Below are positions 24,704-33,670 of a DNA stretch of 64,000 bases, piece by piece. Location: the NCBI RefSeq assembly GCF_005116475.1, contig NZ_SWBO01000006.1, positions 171,475 through 235,474 of the forward strand, given 5' to 3'. Both the position numbers and the translations under genes were made by a program. The stretch's first letter is position 1, and every line of letters starts with the position of its first letter. The stretch comes from Pedobacter cryotolerans. Lineage in GTDB: Bacteria > Bacteroidota > Bacteroidia > Sphingobacteriales > Sphingobacteriaceae. The notes beneath the pieces were generated by a model. That model was given only the letters and a program-made list of their open reading frames with translations, was not told the origin of the DNA and made no database searches.

Positions 24704-25714
24704 TTAAAACCGTGCCTTTTGGTACATTTTTTCTATTTTAACGGTTTTACAATTTAGCCTTTTACTCACATCAGCTGCTTCCATAAAAGCTAAAATCTCT
24801 AAAGTTTCTGCAGCGCTAACTGGTGCTTTCCCTGTTTCAAAAAATAAGATGATTTCTTTTAACAATGGCTGATAACCCAAATACGGACCAATATTTACGG
24901 TTTCATTTTCACAGAAACAAGTGCCTCCAAAATCTGCTTTGCCATTCCTTGTGCCTCTAAAAGTTCCAATTCTGCCATCGTTCCAAACACCAACTACAAC
25001 ATCCGTATCTTTTGTATAATGTCTGGTTACCGTTTTGCAACCGGTACCCATTAAAGCAAAAAGTGCTTCAATGCCATGTATGCCATACCAAAATAAATCT
25101 GGGTGGGTAGGTTCAATTGTTGCCGGACTAAATGTTTCTGCACCTAAAACTTTACCATATTTATTGTTTTTAACATCAGTAACTGCTGTCATAAACCTTA
25201 AAGACGATGATGAAAAAACCGGAACTTGATTTTGCTCAGCTGCTTTAAAAATTGCCTTTGCATCTTTTAATGATGCAGCCATGGGTTTATCAATAAACAT
25301 TGGTTTTTTAGCTTTAATTACTTCTAAAGCTTGCTCCAAATGCAATCTGCCATCGTTGGTTTCTAGCAAAACTAAATCAACTTCTTCAAGCAATGCTGAA
25401 ATCGAATCAACTACTTTTACATTGTATTTTTGAATTTCTACAGTTTGCAAAGGGATCCGTTCTTTGCTTAAGGCTAAATCTTTACTCCCAAAGGGATAAG
25501 CAGCCGTAACTTTGTATCCATTATATGCTCCGTTTTGAGCTTCGAATAACAATTTGGTAAAAGCCAAACTATGACTGGTATCTAAACCGATTACCCCAAT
25601 TCTTTTACCACTATTTTGATTAGCAAATACATCAAACGGATTTACCAACAAACTTAAACCTGCAAAGCCGCTCGCTTTTACAAATGCTCTTCTATTTAAT
25701 CTAAAATCATCCAT
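24704..25714 (-). CDS. Gfo/Idh/MocA-family oxidoreductase with Tat signal
   Basis: 336 residues. The leader NRRAFVKASGFAGLSLLV has the Tat motif RRxFxK, so a folded, cofactor-loaded enzyme is exported. The Rossmann part begins GKRIGVIGLDTSHSLAFTKLL (about 36-56) and DKPMAAS near 138 is the EKP-like cofactor/catalytic motif of the family with Lys139. NAD(P)-dependent sugar oxidoreductase or lyase-type chemistry is expected. Its start is 2 bp after the GH20 stop, so it is the last gene of the polysaccharide-utilisation operon. Confidence 0.85.
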   Translation of the reverse strand: MDDFRLNRRAFVKASGFAGLSLLVNPFDVFANQNSGKRIGVIGLDTSHSLAFTKLLFEAQNGAYNGYKVTAAYPFGSKDLALSKERIPLQTVEIQKYNVKVVDSISALLEEVDLVLLETNDGRLHLEQALEVIKAKKPMFIDKPMAASLKDAKAIFKAAEQNQVPVFSSSSLRFMTAVTDVKNNKYGKVLGAETFSPATIEPTHPDLFWYGIHGIEALFALMGTGCKTVTRHYTKDTDVVVGVWNDGRIGTFRGTRNGKADFGGTCFCENETVNIGPYLGYQPLLKEIILFFETGKAPVSAAETLEILAFMEAADVSKRLNCKTVKIEKMYQKARF

Positions 25715-25716
25715 AA

Positions 25717-28239
25717 TTACTTTATAACAATGGTTCTTCCACCCCTAACTGAACTGTTAAACGCTTTAAACTTCATCAATCCACTTTGTGTAATTGGCAT
25801 GGTGTAAGTTTTGCTTTTTAAAGTTGGCGTACTACCATCTAAAGTATATTTAATTACCAACCCTGGAAATTGAGTATTTGCATGAACTTTCCCATCCTCA
25901 AGCTTTACACCAACAGTTGGTATACGGTAATTAAGTCCGCCAGCATAATGGTTTAAGCGGGTAAATTCACGCTTGCCTAGCAAATTGCTAAACCAACTCC
26001 AATCTTTTAAATAGTTTTGATTGGCTAAAATGCTATCTTTTTCTGTTGCCCAAGTAGGATTTTTTGCCCAAGCTCTTTCTGCCAAACCCAAAAGTTTAGG
26101 CAGCAACATGTATTCTAGCTGCTCGGCTCCTCTAATTTTCTCAGACCAAATTTGCCCCTGAATGCCGACAATATTGCTAGCACCATATTCGGTTAATCGT
26201 TCCTTATTATCAAATATTTTCGGCTCAACCGGATTGCCTTGCACATCTTCTTTGGCAGATTTGTAATAATCCAAAGGGATAAACTCAAACGGCTTATTTA
26301 CATCTACAAAAGAACCCCAATATAAACCAGGTTCATCAGCGTCTTGCTCGTAGGCTAAATCGAAATAAAAATTAGTTACTGCCGATAGGACTACTTTATA
26401 ACCTGCATTTGCCAAACGGTAAGCTAAATCTTCTTGTCCCCAACCCCAAACATTGTTCCATACATAAGCATGAAAATTTTGAGTAGTAAAATCTGGATTG
26501 GCCAAATATTTTGTTGCTCCATCTAAAGTTGTTTTTCGCATCGCCACTTCTTCCCAACCAGATAAATAGAGGTTGTTCTTTTTTAAGATTTGATTAACTT
26601 TTGATAGATGAAAATACCATAAATCGTTATAATTTTTGATATTTTCTTTTTGCATTAACGCAGCTATTGCAGGCGATTTTTCCCAAACGCCATTAGGAAC
26701 TTCATCGCCACCAATGTGAATGGTTTTTAAAGGTGCATTTGCCAAATTGTACATCTGCTTAACTTCATCAACTACCTTTTCTATAAAAGTATAGGTTGAT
26801 GGTATGGCGATGTTCATTACATTATCTTTAAAACCTTGCACCGATTTATAAACCGATTGATCTAAAGTATCTCTTAATAAATATTGCTTTGCTAAAGTTA
26901 AATCGGTGTTTTTATACTTTTCATATCTTGCATCCATGGCTTTTATGGCCGCACGAGCATGACCAGGTGTTTCTATTTCTGGTATTACCTTGATATGTCT
27001 TGCCATTGCATATTTTAAAATTTCAATAAAATCAGCTTTGCTGTAAAAACCACTGCCCGGAAAAGTATTTGGCAAAGCACCAGAACCATACGAAGGATGC
27101 AAGCTTTTTTGATCGTTTAAAGTATGTGCCCTAGTTGAACCAACGGTTGTTAACTCTGGCAAACTAGGTATTTCTAAGCGCCAACCTTCATCGTCATTTA
27201 AGTGAAAATGCAGGGTGTTGATTTTGTAAAGCGCCAACAAATCCAATACTTTTAAAACCTGTTCTTTTGTTTGGAAATTTCTGGCCACATCTAACATAAA
27301 TGAGCGATAACCAAATCTCGGTGCATCTTTAACTTCGGCACATGGAATATTAATTTCGCTTTGCTTTTTTGCCCAACTGTTTGGCGGCATCATCATTTTT
27401 AGCGACTGGACACCATAAAAAGCACCATTTGTTGAACTTGCCGCAATTTCGATTTGATTTGCTGTTACCTTTAGCTCGTACGCTTCATCTGCCAATCCTT
27501 CAATTTTTTTGAAAACTATACCGTTTTCAGCTTTGCTGGATGATAATTTTGAACCTAAAAGTTGATACAATTCTTCATTAAATAAATCTGCTTCGTTTTT
27601 GAAGAATGGATCGAAATTAATTGAAGTATTCTTAGTGAGTGAGAAAATTCCCTTTGTAGCCTGATATTCGTTTGGCGAAGGTAAAATTGGCACCAAGCTC
27701 TCTACTGGCAAATCTGAAACCAATTTATTCTTTTCGAAAACCTTTGCTGGATCCAATTTCAGCTGTGCCAATTCTTTCTCAACCAAATAATTACTTTTAA
27801 AATTTACGATGGGATGTCCTTGTTCTGGCTGTTTGTTAAAAACGATGTACAATCCTGATGGCGCATCAGTATAGTTTTTAGATTTGCCATTGGCGATGTA
27901 TTCAATGGTTATTTTTTCACCATTTTTTATTGATTTTATGTTTTCATCAAAAACAATTCTGCAAAACTCTCCACTTAAGTTCTCGAATTTGGCGTTATTG
28001 CTCGTTACCTTATTAATTACCCTTGGATAAGAAAAATAGAGTTTAAAATCGTTTAAATCTATCGCCGCTTTCCCTTTGTTGGTTAACGTAAATGAAGCCA
28101 AAAATTGCGCTTTATTTTGATAATCATTTTCTAAAAGCTGCCATTCTACAAATAAATCGGCAGGTTTAAAACTTTGCTGAGCCTTAGTGTTAAGGATTTG
28201 GAAGCATAATATAAAAGCAATTAAAAGTATTTTTTTCAT
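25717..28239 (-). CDS. GH20 beta-N-acetylhexosaminidase
   Basis: 840 residues from ATG 28239, which opens a signal peptide (MKKILLIAFILCFQILNTKAQ); the frame extends to 28296 without support. The order is an N-terminal beta domain (about 25-140), a GH20 N-terminal domain, and the GH20 barrel with HFHLNDDEGW near 348 and HIGGDEVP near 506, whose Asp-Glu pair is the substrate-assisted catalytic site. A chitobiase-type C-terminal domain (LDGSTPTLKS) ends the protein. Removes non-reducing beta-GlcNAc or GalNAc in the periplasm. 165 bp after the propeller gene, with a repeat between. Confidence 0.93.
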   Translation of the reverse strand: MKKILLIAFILCFQILNTKAQQSFKPADLFVEWQLLENDYQNKAQFLASFTLTNKGKAAIDLNDFKLYFSYPRVINKVTSNNAKFENLSGEFCRIVFDENIKSIKNGEKITIEYIANGKSKNYTDAPSGLYIVFNKQPEQGHPIVNFKSNYLVEKELAQLKLDPAKVFEKNKLVSDLPVESLVPILPSPNEYQATKGIFSLTKNTSINFDPFFKNEADLFNEELYQLLGSKLSSSKAENGIVFKKIEGLADEAYELKVTANQIEIAASSTNGAFYGVQSLKMMMPPNSWAKKQSEINIPCAEVKDAPRFGYRSFMLDVARNFQTKEQVLKVLDLLALYKINTLHFHLNDDEGWRLEIPSLPELTTVGSTRAHTLNDQKSLHPSYGSGALPNTFPGSGFYSKADFIEILKYAMARHIKVIPEIETPGHARAAIKAMDARYEKYKNTDLTLAKQYLLRDTLDQSVYKSVQGFKDNVMNIAIPSTYTFIEKVVDEVKQMYNLANAPLKTIHIGGDEVPNGVWEKSPAIAALMQKENIKNYNDLWYFHLSKVNQILKKNNLYLSGWEEVAMRKTTLDGATKYLANPDFTTQNFHAYVWNNVWGWGQEDLAYRLANAGYKVVLSAVTNFYFDLAYEQDADEPGLYWGSFVDVNKPFEFIPLDYYKSAKEDVQGNPVEPKIFDNKERLTEYGASNIVGIQGQIWSEKIRGAEQLEYMLLPKLLGLAERAWAKNPTWATEKDSILANQNYLKDWSWFSNLLGKREFTRLNHYAGGLNYRIPTVGVKLEDGKVHANTQFPGLVIKYTLDGSTPTLKSKTYTMPITQSGLMKFKAFNSSVRGGRTIVIK

Positions 28240-28290
28240 TATTATATTTTTTACCGTTGGCGAGGACGCCAACGAGGGAATTAATGATTT

Positions 28291-28376
28291 CGTCATTGCA
28301 AGGCACGAAGCAATCCTACAACTATTGTAGGCAAAAAAACAACCGCTTTAAGATTGCTTCGTTCCTCGCAATGACG
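28291..28376. repeat. CGTCATTGCGAGG-family palindromic repeat
   Basis: Imperfect inverted repeat with arms CGTCATTGCAAGGCACGAAG and AGATTGCTTCGTTCCTCGCA followed by ATGACG. Same family as 44172-44270 and the half copy at 24598-24641. Intergenic between the propeller and GH20 genes; a REP-like element that could form a hairpin in the operon transcript. Confidence 0.8.
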
Positions 28377-28404
28377 ATTTGGGTGCAAAGTATAGCTTAG
28401 CCAA

Positions 28405-30351
28405 TCAAGGCTGATAAGACCACAATTCCGTTTTACGTTTAAAATATAAAGTTCCTTTGGCATCTACAACTAATAACGCGGCATCTTTAGCAATTTCGGT
28501 ATAGTTTTGCGTTACTGCGTCAATTTTAAACAACAAATTATTATCTGTGCCATAAATTTGTCCGTTGGGGTGTTTTACCAAAAAAGCACTTCGCCAAATG
28601 TGACTGCCCAAAGGCGGGTAATCATATAGTTTTTTAACTGAAATTACTTTCTGCTCTGCAACATTAAACACAAACAAATTTCCATCGGCCATGCCCCAAA
28701 TGTTGCCATCAACTTTAATTAAGCTCGTAATTGCCGCAGCACCCGGAACCGGAACAACTGAAAACGTTTTGGCATTTTTAGCGATATCCCAACCAAATAA
28801 AACAGCTTCTTTTGTGGTAGCTTTTACCCCCAAACCACCAGAAACCGTAGTGCCTGCAATAACCAAATTTTTATCGTCAATTAAACTTGCGATTGCTTGA
28901 TTAGGCACAATATTTTCATGTGCTTTTAACTCATCCTTAACTACATCGTAAATAATTAATGCACCACCCAATTTACCATATTCGGGTATGGTACCGAAAA
29001 ACATTTTTTGTTTTTCTGGCAAACTTAAAACCGCAAAAGCCCTACTCTGCCCTTCAATTTCGCCCAGTTTACGTGGATTATTATTGGCAACATCCCAGTT
29101 TTGTTTGGTGTTGTATACGTAAAAACGCCCTTTTGGATAAATGCCAAAATAAATTTGATCGCCGTAAACTGCCATTCCTTCTGTTTGGTCTAAGCCTAAA
29201 TATTTCGTGTTTTTATTGGTTTTTGCATCATAAGTTGCATGTCCGCCAGCTAAATAACCACCCGTCCATATTTTTTGATCTGGCCCAACCATAATTGCTT
29301 GTATAGGAATTGGCTGTGGCGGAATTTGCAATTTAGTACTGCTATATTTTTTGGTTTTTGGATTGTATTGCACCAAATTGGCCATAGCCGTTAAGAAATA
29401 TAGATTTTGATCTTTGCCCCATTTAAAAGCATTTGCACTACCCACATTTGCCGCCAATTGTTTAGCCGAACTCACAGCTTTTGTTGGGTCGAAACTGTAC
29501 AAATTACTTTTCCCTGTATAAAAAACCTGTTTTGCAGCAGAGCTGGATACTGATTTCATATCCATATCGCTGATCTCTTGCTCAACTTTTTTGGTTTTTA
29601 AATTGTAAACTAAGGTAATGTTGCCTGCGGTTAGCAAAGCCAAAAGTCTATCATTTCCATCTTTGCCAGCCACAATTTCTAAACCATATACAAACTCACG
29701 ATCTTGATATTTAGTTGGCAATATTTCTTTCTTTTCTCCTGTTAAGGGATTAAGCTCAATTAAATGCGCATGAGAACCCACACCAGCATAAACCAAACCC
29801 GTACTTTTATGATAAGCTAAACTGCGAACATAATTTTCGCCCTCAACCAAAGCACCTTTGCCAACATCAGTAAATCCATCTTTTGGATGATACCTAAAAA
29901 CTCGACAACCGGGATAAGTTGCGCCAAAAACTTCGCCATTTTTACCAGCAGTTAAATTCCATAAATAGGTTTCACCAGGTAATACAATGCCTAAATCTTC
30001 TACTTTTTGACTGCCAGGTTTGTGTTTAAACAAGCTTCCATTTGCTCCTGGGATATATAAAAATCCATCGCTTGCTTGTGCCATATCCCAAACGCCATCT
30101 GCTTTAGGTAACTCTTTATCCAACACTAATTTTTTAGTCTTCAAGTTGTAGGCCAACAAATGAGCCGGTTCGCCACGAACAACGGTATAAACTAATTCTG
30201 TACCTTTATCATCGGTTACAAAAATACTGCCTTGTATCATTGTAGCTCCCAGTTGCGGCCCGTGATTGGTAAATTTACCATCGCTTTGCGCAAGGGCGAA
30301 CTGACTAAAACTAAGCAGCAATAAAAGTAACTTGATATATGATTGTTTCAT
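28405..30351 (-). CDS. exported beta-propeller protein
   Basis: 648 residues with a signal peptide (about 1-21, ending FALAQ). The rest is a series of beta-propeller blades with recurring patterns such as LLAYNLKTKKLV, GFLYIPGANGSLFKH and KWGKDQNLYFLT, roughly every 45-50 residues. No catalytic motif is evident; propellers in such loci can be lyases, sugar-acid-modifying enzymes or binding proteins. It is 2 bp after the DapA-family gene stop, so co-translated with it. Function unknown. Confidence 0.75.
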   Translation of the reverse strand: MKQSYIKLLLLLLSFSQFALAQSDGKFTNHGPQLGATMIQGSIFVTDDKGTELVYTVVRGEPAHLLAYNLKTKKLVLDKELPKADGVWDMAQASDGFLYIPGANGSLFKHKPGSQKVEDLGIVLPGETYLWNLTAGKNGEVFGATYPGCRVFRYHPKDGFTDVGKGALVEGENYVRSLAYHKSTGLVYAGVGSHAHLIELNPLTGEKKEILPTKYQDREFVYGLEIVAGKDGNDRLLALLTAGNITLVYNLKTKKVEQEISDMDMKSVSSSAAKQVFYTGKSNLYSFDPTKAVSSAKQLAANVGSANAFKWGKDQNLYFLTAMANLVQYNPKTKKYSSTKLQIPPQPIPIQAIMVGPDQKIWTGGYLAGGHATYDAKTNKNTKYLGLDQTEGMAVYGDQIYFGIYPKGRFYVYNTKQNWDVANNNPRKLGEIEGQSRAFAVLSLPEKQKMFFGTIPEYGKLGGALIIYDVVKDELKAHENIVPNQAIASLIDDKNLVIAGTTVSGGLGVKATTKEAVLFGWDIAKNAKTFSVVPVPGAAAITSLIKVDGNIWGMADGNLFVFNVAEQKVISVKKLYDYPPLGSHIWRSAFLVKHPNGQIYGTDNNLLFKIDAVTQNYTEIAKDAALLVVDAKGTLYFKRKTELWSYQP

Positions 30352-30353
30352 CT

Positions 30354-31415
30354 TTATAAATCTTTAGCTAGAAATTCTTTTACAAATTCATCATCATTTA
30401 AGTGAGGATAAGCAGCATAAACTCTGTCTAATTCTTCATCCTGCCCAGCAGATAATTTTTCATTCGGATTTAAACACCAAATTCCATTCAGTAAACCTTG
30501 TCGGCGTAAAATTTCGTGAATACCCGGTATGCAACCGTGAAAATGATTTGCTGGATCGAACATCGCTGCATTTACATCAGTAATTTCAATACCGCGTGTT
30601 AACAAGTCATCAGCTGCTGCTGCAGATTTATTGGCTTTGTAAGCTTTAACCTCTGCCAATAAAGAAACCGCTTTGTTAGTCCACACTGCCCAATGCCCCA
30701 ATAAACCACCAACAAACTCTTTATTTATAGTCTTACCATTCACATTAAATTGATAAGTAGTTAGCAAATCTGCCACAATATTATCATCGTTACCGGTGTA
30801 AATGGCAATTTCTTCACATCTGCTACTATTGGCAACCGCACGCATTACATCTAAAGTTTGGTAACGATTAAAAGAAGCACATTTTATAGCTTCAACATTA
30901 GGAATTTCGGCAAACTGTAACCAAAAATCGTAGCTAAAAATTCTACCACCAACTGATGGTTGTAAATAAAAACCAAAAACTGGAATAATGGCAGTAACTG
31001 CTCTTACACGATCTAAAATTTGAGCTTCGGTTAAACTTTGTAAGCCACCCATGCTCAATAAGCCCATATCGTAACCATATTTTAGCGCCAATTTTGCTTC
31101 TTCTATAGCTTGCTCCGTTGGCCCACAAATACCAGCAATTTTAATAAAAGGTCTATCTAAATTTGCTGCATCAACTTCTTCTGCTGCCAGTTTTAAAACC
31201 GTTTCGAATAAATTAACTTCAGGATCTCTGATTTCGAATTGCGTAGAATGTACGCCAACAGCAATTCCACCTGCTCCGCTTGCCATGTAATATCTTGATA
31301 ATTGGCGTTGTTTAGCTTCATCAAGTGTTCTATCTTCATTTAATGCTAAGGGATGCGCTGGAAAAACCGTTCCGTTTAGCAAGTGTTTTTTTAATAATGA
31401 ATGTAATGTTTGCAT
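30354..31415 (-). CDS. DapA/NAL-family lyase (dihydrodipicolinate synthase-like)
   Basis: 353-residue TIM barrel of the class-I aldolase DapA/N-acetylneuraminate lyase family. The Schiff-base Lys is Lys178 in VEAIKCASF and the catalytic Tyr is Tyr150 in FGFYLQPS, with the family's 28-residue spacing. It is about 60 residues longer than DapA, with an extra C-terminal part. Cytoplasmic. Given the sugar locus, a 2-keto-3-deoxy sugar-acid aldolase or dehydratase role is more likely than lysine synthesis. The start overlaps the upstream SDR stop by 1 bp. Confidence 0.85.
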   Translation of the reverse strand: MQTLHSLLKKHLLNGTVFPAHPLALNEDRTLDEAKQRQLSRYYMASGAGGIAVGVHSTQFEIRDPEVNLFETVLKLAAEEVDAANLDRPFIKIAGICGPTEQAIEEAKLALKYGYDMGLLSMGGLQSLTEAQILDRVRAVTAIIPVFGFYLQPSVGGRIFSYDFWLQFAEIPNVEAIKCASFNRYQTLDVMRAVANSSRCEEIAIYTGNDDNIVADLLTTYQFNVNGKTINKEFVGGLLGHWAVWTNKAVSLLAEVKAYKANKSAAAADDLLTRGIEITDVNAAMFDPANHFHGCIPGIHEILRRQGLLNGIWCLNPNEKLSAGQDEELDRVYAAYPHLNDDEFVKEFLAKDL

Positions 31416-32431
31416 TAGAATTTCCCTCCTCTTTCTTGAAAATGTGTTGCTTTACCAAACTCATCACCGCCGTTGGTAATCCAAGTGGCTGTAATATCAA
31501 TTATTTCTCTGATGGTAACTTTTGGGTAGCCAAATAAGCGATGGCACTCGGATGCATTGTTTAACAAAGCATTACCTGCGGGCTGATTGATGAATTTTGG
31601 CGATTTATTAAAGATTTTACCGAACTCTTCAGCTATCCATCTGATTGATAAAATTTCTGGTCCGGTAACGTTTAAGATTTTTGCTGGCGCTTCGCAATGG
31701 AGCAAACTACGCAAAGCGATTTCATTGGCATCGCCTTGCCAAATTACGTTTACATTTTCGGTAGTTAAATCAATTTCTTTTTCGTTTAATACCGATTTGG
31801 CAATTTCCATTAATACGCCATAACGAAAATCTACTGCATAATTTAACCTGTAAATTAAGATTGGTGTTTGGTTTTGTTTGGCGAAATATTCGAAAATACG
31901 TTCTCTGCCCAAACAAGATTGTGCATATTCGCCAATGGGTTCTGGAGTAACATTTTCGGCAACGCCACCCGAAGTTACAGGTACAAATGGCAAAACATTG
32001 CCTGATGAAAATGCTACAATATTCGAGTTTTTATATTTTTCGGCAACTCTACCTGGCAAATAAGCATTCATGGCCCAAGTAAAACCTTCTTTACCTGTGG
32101 TGCCAAATTTATTTCCCGCGAGGTAAATTACGTTTTTGGCATCTGGTAATTGTTGCAACTCGGCATCATTTAATAAATCGCTGGCAATGGTTGCTACGCC
32201 AACGGCTTCTAATTCTGCTTTGGCTTTGGCATCAGAAAATCTCGAAACGCCGATTACTCGGTTGTTCATGCCAGCTGCTTTTAAAGCATCAACTGCAAGC
32301 TTGCCCATGCTAACGCCCATTTTACCACCAATGCCAAGTAAAATAATATCTCCTTCAATTTTTTTAATATCTGCTATTAAAGCTGCCGATGGTTTGGTCA
32401 AATCCTGCTCTAATTGTTTTAAATCTACCAT
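31415..32431 (-). CDS. NAD(P)-binding extended-SDR protein with YxxxC site
   Basis: 338 residues, Rossmann fold of the epimerase/dehydratase-like extended SDR type: ILLGIGGKMGVSMG (about 30-43), VIYLAGN (about 101-107), and FSSGN with Ser142. The catalytic YxxxK is altered, Tyr169-AQS-Cys173, so the proton-relay Lys is missing. Either another residue substitutes or the enzyme binds without normal epimerase chemistry. Coupled to the DapA-family gene (1-bp overlap) and 27 bp after the Nramp-like gene. Cytoplasmic step of the sugar pathway, reaction unknown. Confidence 0.78.
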   Translation of the reverse strand: MVDLKQLEQDLTKPSAALIADIKKIEGDIILLGIGGKMGVSMGKLAVDALKAAGMNNRVIGVSRFSDAKAKAELEAVGVATIASDLLNDAELQQLPDAKNVIYLAGNKFGTTGKEGFTWAMNAYLPGRVAEKYKNSNIVAFSSGNVLPFVPVTSGGVAENVTPEPIGEYAQSCLGRERIFEYFAKQNQTPILIYRLNYAVDFRYGVLMEIAKSVLNEKEIDLTTENVNVIWQGDANEIALRSLLHCEAPAKILNVTGPEILSIRWIAEEFGKIFNKSPKFINQPAGNALLNNASECHRLFGYPKVTIREIIDITATWITNGGDEFGKATHFQERGGKF

Positions 32432-32458
32432 AGATTTTAGGTTTTATTTGTGTGTTTT

Positions 32459-33670
32459 TTAGTTGATAAATAATTCGAAAAAGTTTTTTACCGCTAAGGC
32501 GATAAGTAGCAATAAGCCCAAAGCACCAGTTATTTTCACGAATAAACTGTTTGCATTTTTGCCCATAATTTGTTTATCATTAGCAATGATATACATGGCA
32601 ATGCCGATAAATGGAACGAGAAAAATGGTAACGCTTTGAGCGAAAATGATGAGTTCTAAAGGCAGTTTACCAAATATTAAGGCAATGCTTGCACCACAAA
32701 TCATTACAAATGCGATAAATAATCGCACTGCTTTTGAGCTTAATTTACTGCCATAAGCTAAGGCATCGCCCAATAAACTGCCACCAACTGTAGCATTACC
32801 TACTAAGGATGAAAATGAAGCGCCGAACAAACCAGCCAAAAATAAATCGGCGGCATAAGTACCAAATAAGGGCACCAAAGCTTTAGACATTTCTGATGCG
32901 CTATTTACTTTTAAGCCTTGGGGATGTAGAACCGCAGCGGCACAGATGATGACCACAACACTCATTACGCCTAAAATGATGATACCAGTGTAACTTTTGT
33001 TTGTACCAACAACTCCATTTTTTTTGTTTTCTTGCATTAAATACGATTGGTAAAACGCACCAACAATAGAAAAACAAGATGCCGTAAAAGCAATAATTAA
33101 GGCCGATGAACCTAGCGGAATGTTAGGTACAAAACCTTCGGCTATTCCACTTAATGAGGGTTTACTTAAAAATAGCGTAGTTAAAAATGAGATAAGCATC
33201 AAGCCTACCAAGACGATCATCAGTTTTTCTAACACTTTGTAAAAGCTGCTAAAAAAAAGCAATGCCATACCAAAAACGTTAAATACTAACACCCAAATCC
33301 AAGCTTTGGTTCCTGTTGCTTCTGCTACCGCGATGCCAACCCCAATTGCATTACCCGCCTGAAATGATGTGGCGACTAAAAAAACGCCCAAACCAATTAA
33401 AATACTAACCGCTTTGCCCCATTTTGCCCTGATGTTTGTAAGCAAACTTACTTCGGTATGTAAACCAATTCTGGCGCCCATATTGGTAAAAATGAGCATA
33501 AAGAAAATGGCTACAACCACAATCCATAACATGCTGTAACCATATTCTGCCCCTAGCTTTGAGGTGATGGTCATTTTACTCGGACCAAAAACCAAGGCAG
33601 CGGTAATTATTCCCGGACCAAGCCCAGCCAAAACGCTGATCAATTTATTTTTTTGTGTTTTCGAACTCAT
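32459..33670 (-). CDS. Nramp-fold transporter lacking metal-binding residues
   Basis: 403 residues with about 11 hydrophobic segments. The beginning, LGPGIITAALVFGPSKMT then AEYGYSMLW, aligns with Nramp helix 1, but the metal-binding DPGN is GPSK (29-32). In helix 6 the usual MPH site appears as AFYQSYL. All four usual ligands (Asp, Asn, Met, His) are therefore replaced, so transition-metal import is unlikely. In this locus it more probably carries an organic acid or sugar product. The start overlaps the sugar-dehydrogenase stop by 1 bp. Confidence 0.8.
   Translation of the reverse strand: MSSKTQKNKLISVLAGLGPGIITAALVFGPSKMTITSKLGAEYGYSMLWIVVVAIFFMLIFTNMGARIGLHTEVSLLTNIRAKWGKAVSILIGLGVFLVATSFQAGNAIGVGIAVAEATGTKAWIWVLVFNVFGMALLFFSSFYKVLEKLMIVLVGLMLISFLTTLFLSKPSLSGIAEGFVPNIPLGSSALIIAFTASCFSIVGAFYQSYLMQENKKNGVVGTNKSYTGIIILGVMSVVVIICAAAVLHPQGLKVNSASEMSKALVPLFGTYAADLFLAGLFGASFSSLVGNATVGGSLLGDALAYGSKLSSKAVRLFIAFVMICGASIALIFGKLPLELIIFAQSVTIFLVPFIGIAMYIIANDKQIMGKNANSLFVKITGALGLLLLIALAVKNFFELFIN

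Noticed and set aside
28959..29294. 111-codon plus-strand frame
   Set aside because: Antisense to the propeller gene, which has a signal peptide and operon spacing; the frame has no recognisable domain.
32459..33670. Metal importer linked to the zinc locus
   Set aside because: Ligand residues of Nramp are missing and it is 20 kb from the metal genes, inside the sugar operon.
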